Source: CAZNMF01 sp964573795
GTDB lineage: Bacteria > Acidobacteriota > Vicinamibacteria > Vicinamibacterales > SCN-69-37
Direction: 5' to 3'
Assembly (NCBI GenBank): GCA_964573795.1
Contig: CAZNMF010000473.1
Coordinates: 1 to 5,794, forward strand
Length of the DNA stretch: 5,794 nucleotides
The notes beneath the pieces are model-generated. The model made no database searches, was not told where the DNA came from, and was given only the letters and a program-made list of their open reading frames with translations. The position numbers and the translations under genes are program-made. Every line of letters begins with the position of its first letter. The stretch's first letter is position 1. Shown here piece by piece: positions 1-5,042 of this stretch.

Positions 1-203
1 TCGAAGTCGCGGAGGTTGATCGCCGGCACGCCGCAGTGGCGGCTGACGACGGCGGTGATGTCGTCGTCGCTCAGGATGCCGAGCTTGACCAGACTGGTAC
101 TGAGTCGTCCGCCATTCTGGCGCTGATGGTTCAGCGCCTCCTGGAGCTGGACGGGCGTGACGCGCTTCTCGCGCAGGAGCAATTCGCCAAGACGTACGGC
201 CAT
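1..203 (-). CDS. GspE/PilB/MshE-type ATPase, N-terminal MshEN domain (partial)
   Basis: The minus strand reads open from an ATG at 203 to the window edge, giving 67 residues of a truncated protein. They match the N-terminal MshEN/T2SSE_N domain of ATPases that power type II secretion or type IV pili. Residues 4-27 form the 24-residue nucleotide-binding motif of this domain: R4-L5-G6, then L20, L24 and Q27 at the expected spacing. Residues 33-56 form a second, weaker copy (R33-L34, L38, G42, with S35 and H56 where G and Q are usual). The segment after it (C57-G58-V59-P60, N63-L64) is also typical. In MshE this domain binds cyclic di-GMP. The Walker motifs would lie outside the window, so a stand-alone MshEN protein cannot be excluded. 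An in-frame stop lies just upstream, with no other ATG, GTG or TTG before 203, which fixes the start; the ribosome site is weak. The plus-strand frame over this stretch is a shadow. Confidence 0.82.
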   Translation of the reverse strand, partial: MAVRLGELLLREKRVTPVQLQEALNHQRQNGGRLSTSLVKLGILSDDDITAVVSRHCGVPAINLRDF

Positions 204-259
204 GAAGAGATCCGCACGGTCGACGTCATGGAGGCGAACCGTTGAGGCGCCGCGTGCAC

Positions 260-284
260 GCCGGGTCTAAAGACCCGGCCTACA
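260..284 (+). repeat. Palindromic element A1 with CTACA tail
   Basis: The 20-base core GCCGGGTCTAAAGACCCGGC has 9-base arms that pair perfectly around a 2-base centre, followed by CTACA. The whole 25 bases are the exact inverse complement of the element at 348-372. The core plus tail also recurs with one core mismatch at 2255-2281. It lies 56 bases upstream of the GspE/PilB-like start codon. Confidence 0.9.
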
Positions 285-310
285 TCGGCCACGCGCGCCG
301 GCGACATCGT

Positions 311-330
311 GCCGGGCTCGAAGACCCGGC
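311..330. repeat. Palindromic element A2, degenerate
   Basis: GCCGGGCTCGAAGACCCGGC is a variant of the neighbouring core. The outer GCCGGG/CCCGGC arms pair, while the inner positions have lost perfect complementarity. It sits between the two perfect inverted copies at 260-284 and 348-372. Confidence 0.75.
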
Positions 331-347
331 CCGCGGTACCAAACAGT

Positions 348-372
348 TGTAGGCCGGGTCTTTAGACCCGGC
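348..372 (-). repeat. Palindromic element A3, inverted copy of A1
   Basis: TGTAG followed by GCCGGGTCTTTAGACCCGGC is the perfect inverse complement of 260-284. On the minus strand the hairpin starts 9 bases after the stop codon of the outer-membrane protein gene (stop 384-382), and its CTACA tail points away from that gene. No T-run follows, so it is not a classical intrinsic terminator, but the stem could stabilise the mRNA 3' end or attenuate transcription into the downstream ATPase gene. Confidence 0.9.
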
Positions 373-381
373 AGACAATCG

Positions 382-1377
382 TCAGATGCCCATCCTCAAC
401 GCCACACCCATCTCACGTGCTTCGTCGGTGTTGCCGCCTGCGTAGTGCCCGTCGATCCAGAACGCTCGACTGAGTCTCACGCTCGCGCCGATGCTGCCAA
501 TCGGGTCGTGGGCGCCTTTCACGCTCCAGCGGATGCCCGATCGGACGGAGAGGCGCGAGCCCAACGCGGCCTCGCCTCCCACGGCACACATGCGACGAAG
601 GCCGCCCATGAGGTCGACCGTGTTCAGGTCGAGGTCCATAGCAAGGGTCACGCCATCTACCGGCAGGAAAGCCACGCCGATTCTGCCTTGTCTCTCGAGC
701 GGACGGCCGGCGTCCGGGTCTTCACTGAATTGCGGTGATCGCAGATTCTTCAATACGAGGCCGATCCGCAGCTTTGGGGCATTCGCCATCGCCGACAGAT
801 CGAAGTCCATCGTCGTGTGCCGGGCCATGTTTGCGTCGCTGGCCGACGCCAGGACGTCGCCGGCGGTCGACGCGCCGACAGGGGCGACCGCCTGTCCGCC
901 GCGCAGCAGCTTCACGGTTCCGCCCACGACGACATCGGGAAAGACCGTCTGCAGGAGGCTGACGCCCCAGACGCGCGCCTGGAAGGTCCTGGTCTCGAGG
1001 CTGCCGTCCGAGGCTGTGACGATCTCGGAGACGTCGATCGTATTGAGGGAGAGCCCGAGCGGCAGCGTGCCGAAGCTCGTCAGCGTCGTGCGCTGGCGGC
1101 GGGCGCCAGCGACCGGCGCGGCGTCCGGATTACCAATCTGCAACAGGTGCCACCCTATTGTCATTACCGCCAGACGTCCCGTCGCCAGCCCCGCCGGGTT
1201 CCACGCCACGGCCGTGGCGTCGTCGGCGACGGCCACGAACGCGCCGCCCATGCCGAGCGCGCGCTCGCCAACCGACTCGATCGGCACGGTTTGAGCGGCG
1301 GCCAGGTGGGGCGCGAGGACGGTCAGGCATGGCGTCGAGGCCAGCAGGAGGACGAAAGAAGCACGCGAGAGGGGCAT
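382..1377 (-). CDS. PorV/PorQ/TraF-like outer-membrane beta-barrel protein
   Basis: This is a complete 331-residue exported protein. Residues 1-29 form a signal peptide: a short basic start (R5), a hydrophobic stretch, and an LAAAQ region fitting signal peptidase I. Next comes the hallmark of the PorV/PorQ and TraF-like barrel group (distantly FadL-like), residues 37-65: GERALGMGG, then AFVAVADDATA, then W59-N60-P61-A62-G63. The rest alternates short amphipathic strands such as 'RIGVAFLPVDGVTLAMDLDL' with turns, as expected for a barrel in the outer membrane. The C-terminus ends in RMGI rather than the aromatic residue common in barrel proteins. I prefer the ATG at 1377, because it gives a compact signal peptide; a GTG at 1383 adds two residues, and neither has a clear ribosome site. 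Substrate and role are unknown. It may be co-transcribed with the downstream GspE/PilB-like gene. Long plus-strand frames inside it are shadows. Confidence 0.85.
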   Translation of the reverse strand: MPLSRASFVLLLASTPCLTVLAPHLAAAQTVPIESVGERALGMGGAFVAVADDATAVAWNPAGLATGRLAVMTIGWHLLQIGNPDAAPVAGARRQRTTLTSFGTLPLGLSLNTIDVSEIVTASDGSLETRTFQARVWGVSLLQTVFPDVVVGGTVKLLRGGQAVAPVGASTAGDVLASASDANMARHTTMDFDLSAMANAPKLRIGLVLKNLRSPQFSEDPDAGRPLERQGRIGVAFLPVDGVTLAMDLDLNTVDLMGGLRRMCAVGGEAALGSRLSVRSGIRWSVKGAHDPIGSIGASVRLSRAFWIDGHYAGGNTDEAREMGVALRMGI

Positions 1378-1429
1378 CGGCACGAGCGTATCAGCGGCCG
1401 GCGTGAACCGAACATCCGTTCGCTGCGTA

Positions 1430-1456
1430 TTGGAGGGGGCGCGATAAGATTACAAT
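1430..1456 (+). promoter_or_regulatory. Possible promoter for the YIP1 gene, in the divergent intergenic region
   Basis: The only AT-rich patch between the divergent genes is GATAAGATTACAATTC (1443-1458). TACAAT (1451-1456) matches the sigma-70 -10 consensus at five of six bases. TTGGAG (1430-1435) is a poor -35, with a short 15-base spacer. On the other strand the same patch reads TGTAAT (1454-1449), so it might also serve the outer-membrane protein gene. This is a guess from base composition and consensus only. Confidence 0.3.
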
Positions 1457-1499
1457 TCAGCACTCCCGAATACACCCTCTTACCGCGAGAGCTTCCACG

Positions 1500-2234
1500 A
1501 TGGCTCAATCTGATGCTGCCGCTGTGCCCGAGAAAGGTCTGCTCGCCCGTGCGATCGGCATGATCGTGTCGCCGGGCGAGACGTTCAAGTCCGTCGTCCA
1601 GGTGCCGCGACCGGCCGGCATCCTCTTTCTGATCTGCCTGGTCATGGGACTGGCGACCGGCCTGCCGCAATTCACCGAGCGCGGCCGGCAGGCGACGGTC
1701 GACATGCAGGCGACGCAGATCGAGCGCATCACCGGACAGCCGATGACGCCCGAGGCCTACACGGCCATGGAGCAGCGCGCGCAGTACGGCGGCTACATCA
1801 CGATCGGCTCGATGTTCGTGGTGATTCCGTTTTTCACGATCGTGTTCGGCGCGCTCTATTGGGTGGTGTTCAACGCCCTGCTCGGCGGCACGGCGTCCTT
1901 CAAGCACGTCCTGGCCGTCGTCAGCCACTCGCAGGTAATCACCGCGCTCGGCGCCGTGGTCTCGGCGCCCATCCAATACATGCAAGGCACGCAGACGGCC
2001 GCGGGACCGTTCAACCTTGGCGCGCTGGCGCCGATGCTGGAGCCGGGCAGCGTGCTCGCGAACATCCTCGGCGGGATCAGCTTCTTCACGATCTGGCAGA
2101 CGATCGTCACGGCCATCGGCCTGGGCGTGCTGTATCGCCGCAAATCCGGCGGCATCGCGATCGCACTCCTGGTGCTCTACATCGCGATCGTCGCCATATT
2201 CGCGGTCGGGTTCTCGAGGATGTTTGGACGATGA
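1500..2234 (+). CDS. YIP1-family integral membrane protein
   Basis: The 244-residue protein has a soluble N-terminus and five likely membrane helices at about residues 38-57, 100-127, 135-157, 185-212 and 217-237. The opening segment 'GMIVSPGETFKSVVQVPRP' (a helix, then a 'P-x-x-T/A-F' turn, then a first membrane helix) is typical of bacterial YIP1-domain proteins. So is the sequence FGALYWVVFNALLGG before the helix beginning near F134-K135-H136. The loop at residues 58-98 is hydrophilic and predicted to face outside the bilayer. Bacterial members of this family have no settled biochemical role. The start is supported by GAGAG at 1487-1491, 8 bases before the ATG. The gene is divergent from the barrel gene and lies upstream of the adaptor/permease operon on the same strand. 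A role linked to that transporter is possible but unproven; the palindrome-filled gap between them argues against tight coupling. Confidence 0.8.
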   Translation: MAQSDAAAVPEKGLLARAIGMIVSPGETFKSVVQVPRPAGILFLICLVMGLATGLPQFTERGRQATVDMQATQIERITGQPMTPEAYTAMEQRAQYGGYITIGSMFVVIPFFTIVFGALYWVVFNALLGGTASFKHVLAVVSHSQVITALGAVVSAPIQYMQGTQTAAGPFNLGALAPMLEPGSVLANILGGISFFTIWQTIVTAIGLGVLYRRKSGGIAIALLVLYIAIVAIFAVGFSRMFGR

Positions 2235-2254
2235 CGGCATCGGGGCCATCGTTC

Positions 2255-2281
2255 GCCGGGTCTGAAGACCCGGCCTACATC
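2255..2281 (+). repeat. Palindromic element A4, dispersed copy of A1
   Basis: The core GCCGGGTCTGAAGACCCGGC is followed by CTACATC. It differs from 260-286 by one base, at the centre of the hairpin, so the 9-base arms still pair perfectly. It begins 20 bases after the YIP1 stop codon, with its CTACA tail pointing away from that gene. This is the same arrangement as A3 after the outer-membrane protein gene. There is no T-run. Confidence 0.9.
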
Positions 2282-2351
2282 TGGTTTACGGACCACGGGC
2301 TACTGGCAGCGGACCGCGGGCCGCAGGAAGCGTGCGAATCGTTTTTCGGAG

Positions 2352-2373
2352 GGGCGGACCTTCAGGTCCGCCC
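2352..2373. repeat. Palindromic element B1
   Basis: Arms GGGCGGACCT (2352-2361) and AGGTCCGCCC (2364-2373) are perfectly complementary around a TC centre. On the minus strand the centre reads CTGAAG, the same hexamer as in A4 and B2, but the arms differ from theirs. Confidence 0.88.
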
Positions 2374-2379
2374 GGGCAT

Positions 2380-2401
2380 GGCCGAACCTGAAGGTTCGGC
2401 C
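2380..2401. repeat. Palindromic element B2
   Basis: Arms GGCCGAACCT (2380-2389) and AGGTTCGGCC (2392-2401) are perfectly complementary around a GA centre, so the middle reads CTGAAG. It lies 6 bases after B1. Confidence 0.88.
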
Positions 2402-2414
2402 GTCCGACGGACGG
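2400..2414. repeat. Short palindrome abutting B2
   Basis: CCGTCCG and CGGACGG pair perfectly around a single A at 2407. It overlaps the last two bases of B2. At this length it could be chance in GC-rich DNA, but its position at the end of the palindrome cluster suggests it belongs there. Confidence 0.5.
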
Positions 2415-2433
2415 CAGAGGAATGAAACCGTAG

Positions 2434-2455
2434 GGGCGGCCCCCCGTGGCCGCCC
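2434..2455. repeat. Palindromic element B4 just upstream of the adaptor gene
   Basis: Arms GGGCGGCC (2434-2441) and GGCCGCCC (2448-2455) pair perfectly around a 6-base CCCCGT loop. The hairpin ends 2 bases before the GAGAG ribosome site of the adaptor gene. It also contains the in-frame GTG at 2446, a possible but unlikely alternative start. Confidence 0.8.
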
Positions 2456-2457
2456 GT

Positions 2458-2462
2458 GAGAG
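2458..2462 (+). promoter_or_regulatory. Ribosome binding site deciding the adaptor start
   Basis: GAGAG lies 7 bases before the ATG at 2470. It favours that start over the in-frame GTG at 2446, which is buried in hairpin B4 and has no purine-rich site of its own. Confidence 0.5.
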
Positions 2463-2469
2463 CAGACGA

Positions 2470-3813
2470 ATGACACGAAAGAAGATCTGGATCGGAGCCG
2501 GCATCGTCGTGGTGCTCGCCGCCATCGCGTACGCCAATTTCGCGTTCCATCGCACGACGACGACATCGGTCACGGCCGAGAAGATCGCGCGTCACGACCT
2601 CGAGGCCATTGTCTCGGCCAGCGGCAAGATTCAAGCGAAGCGGACGGTGAACATCAGCGCCGAGACCGTCGGCAAGGTGGTCAACCTCGACGTCGACGAA
2701 GGCGACATCGTCAAGATCGGCCAGCCGCTGCTGCAGATCGATCCGCGCATCCTGCAGAACACGGTCGAGAGCCGCGAGGCGAGCCTGGCGACGGCGCGGG
2801 CGCAGCTCTCGCAGACGCGCGCGCAGGTCGACAGCACGCGCGTCGCGCTGCAACAGTCGAAGGACTCGTTTGCGCGGCAGGAGGGCCTGTTCAAGCAGGG
2901 CCTGCTCTCGCGTGACGAGTACGACCGCGGGCGCAACGACGTCCAGATGCGCGAGGCGGATCTCGCGTCCGGCACGCAGTCGATCGCCGCGCAGGAGCAG
3001 CGCATCAAGCAGGAAGAAGCCGGCCTGGAGAGCGCGCGCTACGATCTGAACAAGGTCCGCATCGTCTCGCCCATCAACGGCATCGTCACCAAGCGCAACA
3101 TCGAAGAGGGCGAGACGGTCGTCACCGGCACGATGAACAACGCCGGCACGGTGCTGCTGACCATCGCGGACCTGTCGATCATCGAGGCGGAGATCGAGGT
3201 CGACGAGACCGACATCCCCTACACGAAGGTCGGCCAGATCGCGAAGGTCACGATCGACGCGATGCCCGGCAAGACGTTCACGGGCAAGGTCACCGAGGTC
3301 GGCAACAGCCCCATCACGTCCACGACGACATCGACCGCCTCGCGCGCGACGAACTTCAAGGTCGTCGTGACGATCGACGGCCAGATTCCAGACGTGCGGC
3401 CGGGCTTCACGTGCACGGCCGACATCACGACGGCCACGCGCCAGAAAGCGCTCGGCGTGCCGATCCAGGCGATGACGGTGCGCGAGCTCGTCGTCGACGA
3501 GCACGGCGCGATCGTGCCGGTCGCCCCGCCGGCCCCGGGCACGTCGGCCTCCAAGCGCCCGACGGCGCCGGCCGAGCTCAAGCCCGGCCAGACGCGCAAG
3601 GAGTTCGAGGGCGCGTTCCTGATCAAGGACGGGAAGGCCGCGTTCGTGCCCGTCAAGACCGGCATCGCCGGCGAGAAGTACTTCGAGGTGCTCGACGGCC
3701 TGAAGGAGGCCGACGAAGTCATCACCGGGCCGTTCGCGTCGGTGCGCACGATGAAGGACGGCGATCCGGTGAAGGTGACGACAGCCGCCGCCGCGGGCAC
3801 CGCCGCGAAGTAG
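2470..3813 (+). CDS. MacA/HlyD-type periplasmic adaptor (membrane fusion) protein
   Basis: This 447-residue protein should link an inner-membrane ABC permease to an outer-membrane exit channel. After a basic start (R3-K4-K5), residues 6-24 form a membrane anchor with no lipobox cysteine. The first half of the split lipoyl domain follows at about 46-90: S49-A50-S51-G52, V67-G68-K69-V70, D76-E77-G78-D79 and G84-Q85-P86-L87. Residues 95-190 form a Gln/Ala/Arg-rich coiled-coil hairpin, with its tip near L146-S147. The second lipoyl half (P201-I202-N203-G204-I205-V206) ends near 220. A beta-barrel domain runs to V330-P331-I332, containing V309-R310-P311-G312. A Pro/Ala-rich insert (about 337-380) precedes the membrane-proximal domain, with G398-I399-A400-G401-E402 and G410-L411-K412. 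The next permease starts 2 bases after the stop, so the two are translated as one operon. The family exports macrolides, lipids, peptides or toxins; the substrate here cannot be read from sequence. Confidence 0.92.
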   Translation: MTRKKIWIGAGIVVVLAAIAYANFAFHRTTTTSVTAEKIARHDLEAIVSASGKIQAKRTVNISAETVGKVVNLDVDEGDIVKIGQPLLQIDPRILQNTVESREASLATARAQLSQTRAQVDSTRVALQQSKDSFARQEGLFKQGLLSRDEYDRGRNDVQMREADLASGTQSIAAQEQRIKQEEAGLESARYDLNKVRIVSPINGIVTKRNIEEGETVVTGTMNNAGTVLLTIADLSIIEAEIEVDETDIPYTKVGQIAKVTIDAMPGKTFTGKVTEVGNSPITSTTTSTASRATNFKVVVTIDGQIPDVRPGFTCTADITTATRQKALGVPIQAMTVRELVVDEHGAIVPVAPPAPGTSASKRPTAPAELKPGQTRKEFEGAFLIKDGKAAFVPVKTGIAGEKYFEVLDGLKEADEVITGPFASVRTMKDGDPVKVTTAAAAGTAAK

Positions 3814-3815
3814 CA

Positions 3816-5039
3816 ATGCACCGGTTCCTCGAAGCGGCCGGCATCGCCCTCCAGGCGATCTGGGCGAACAAGCTGCGATCGTTGCTGACCGTCATCGGCA
3901 ACATCGTCGCGGTCACGTCGATCATCGCGGTCGTCTCGCTCGTGCAGGGCCTGAACGCGTCGGTCGAGGACGCCATTCAATCGCAGTTCGCCGCCGACGC
4001 GTTCTCGATCCAGCGCCGCCCGCTCACCCAGACCGAGGACGAAGCCGAGCGCGCCGAGAGCAACCCGCGCGTGACGATGGAGGACGCGGACGCCATCCGC
4101 GGCTTCGGCTCGACGATCGGCATGGTGATGGCGGAGGTGAGCACCTCCGCGCAGGTCAAGTTCCGCGAAGAGTCGCTGGACAGCGTCACGGTCCGCGGCG
4201 TCACCAAGGAGTACAACTCGCTGCCATCGACGACGATCGAAGCCGGCCGGGGCATCACGCCGGCCGAGTTCGACAACGGCCGCAACGTGGCCGTCATCGG
4301 CTGGGGCGTGGGCGATCGCCTGTTCGGCGCGCTCGATCCGACCAACAAGACGTTCTTCGTGGCCGGCGTGCAGTTCCGCGTCGTCGGCGTCGCGCCGAAG
4401 AAGGGATCGCTGCTCGGCCAGTCGCAGGACGAATGGGTCGTCGTGCCGCTCCCCGCGTTTCAGCGGATCTTCGGCATCCGGCAGTCGCTCGACTTGACGG
4501 TCCGGCCGACCGACCCCGCGCTCGTCGACGCGGCGATGGACGAAGCGCGCGTGGCGCTGCGCGTGCAGCGCCGGCTGCGGCCGAGCGAGCCGGACAACTT
4601 CGGCGTCCTGACGTCGAGCACGTTCATGAGCCTCTACTCGCAGGCGACGTCGGGCATCTTCGCGATCCTCATCGGCGTCGTCAGCCTGTCGCTCGTCGTC
4701 GGCGGCATCGTGATCATGAACATCATGCTGATGGTCGTGAGCGAGCGCACGCGCGAGATCGGCCTGCGCAAGTCGCTGGGCGCACGGCGGCGCGACATCC
4801 TCTGGCAGATTCTGACCGAGTCGATCACGCTGTCGACGTTCGGCGGCGTCTGCGGCACGGCGTTCGGCTTCCTGATTGCGTGGGCCATCAGCAAGGTGAG
4901 CCCGCTGCCCGCGATCGTCGAACCATGGTCGGTCGCGCTGGGCATCGGCATGACCGCGTTCGTCGGCCTCGGGTTCGGCCTCTATCCTGCCATGCAGGCG
5001 GCCGCGCTCGATCCGATCGAAGCCTTGAGGCGCGAGTAG
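3816..5039 (+). CDS. MacB/FtsX-type ABC transporter permease, first copy
   Basis: This complete 407-residue permease has the MacB/FtsX four-helix plan. A cytoplasmic N-terminal helix with N18-K19-L20-R21 leads into helix 1 (about 22-46). A large periplasmic domain (about 47-275) contains G144-R145-G146-I147 and the strand pattern around F187-R188-V189-V190-G191. Three helices follow, at about 281-308, 333-360 and 370-392. Between helices 2 and 3 is the cytoplasmic coupling segment E310-R311-T312-R313-E314-I315-G316, then K319, G322-A323 and R326-D327-I328, which contacts the ATPase. The end, Y390-P391-A392 then D399-P400-I401-E402-A403-L404-R405, is also diagnostic. There is no fused nucleotide-binding domain, so a separate ATPase is needed. 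Helix 1 reads IGNIVAVTSI where the second permease has the usual LGIVIGITSI. The start follows the adaptor stop by 2 bases and lacks a strong ribosome site, suggesting translational coupling. The upstream in-frame extension into the adaptor gene is not real. Confidence 0.92.
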   Translation: MHRFLEAAGIALQAIWANKLRSLLTVIGNIVAVTSIIAVVSLVQGLNASVEDAIQSQFAADAFSIQRRPLTQTEDEAERAESNPRVTMEDADAIRGFGSTIGMVMAEVSTSAQVKFREESLDSVTVRGVTKEYNSLPSTTIEAGRGITPAEFDNGRNVAVIGWGVGDRLFGALDPTNKTFFVAGVQFRVVGVAPKKGSLLGQSQDEWVVVPLPAFQRIFGIRQSLDLTVRPTDPALVDAAMDEARVALRVQRRLRPSEPDNFGVLTSSTFMSLYSQATSGIFAILIGVVSLSLVVGGIVIMNIMLMVVSERTREIGLRKSLGARRRDILWQILTESITLSTFGGVCGTAFGFLIAWAISKVSPLPAIVEPWSVALGIGMTAFVGLGFGLYPAMQAAALDPIEALRRE

Positions 5040-5042
5040 ATC

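Noticed and set aside
36..245. A 69-codon plus-strand open frame at the left edge
   Set aside because: The minus strand of the same bases encodes a clear MshEN domain with conserved motif spacing, and the plus-strand product resembles nothing.
255..372. CRISPR array, because of three related repeats about 20-25 bases long
   Set aside because: Copies are in opposite orientations, spacers are unequal, one copy is degenerate and no cas gene is near.
491..1563. Several long plus-strand frames across the outer-membrane protein gene
   Set aside because: Arg/Pro/Ala-rich shadow translations, whereas the minus strand has a signal peptide and family motif.
1323..2249. A 308-codon minus-strand open frame covering the YIP1 gene
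   Set aside because: Highly charged, low-complexity composition with no domain; it overlaps two well supported genes on opposite strands.
2255..2290. Rho-independent terminator after the YIP1 gene
   Set aside because: The stem is strong but is followed by CTACATCTGG with no T-run.
2235..2425. Possible coding extension downstream of the YIP1 gene, including a peptide reading like ADLQVRP
   Set aside because: The apparent peptide is a translation of palindromes B1 and B2 in a frame that is a shadow of the YIP1 gene.
3411..3815. A 135-residue N-terminal extension of the first permease
   Set aside because: It overlaps the adaptor gene in another frame and reads as Arg-rich shadow. The ATG at 3816 gives the standard MacB-type N-terminus and length.
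2362..3816. A 484-codon minus-strand open frame covering the adaptor gene
   Set aside because: Its product is dominated by Arg, Asp, Leu and His as expected from reading GC-rich codons backwards, and it ends inside the repeats. The plus strand encodes an unmistakable adaptor.
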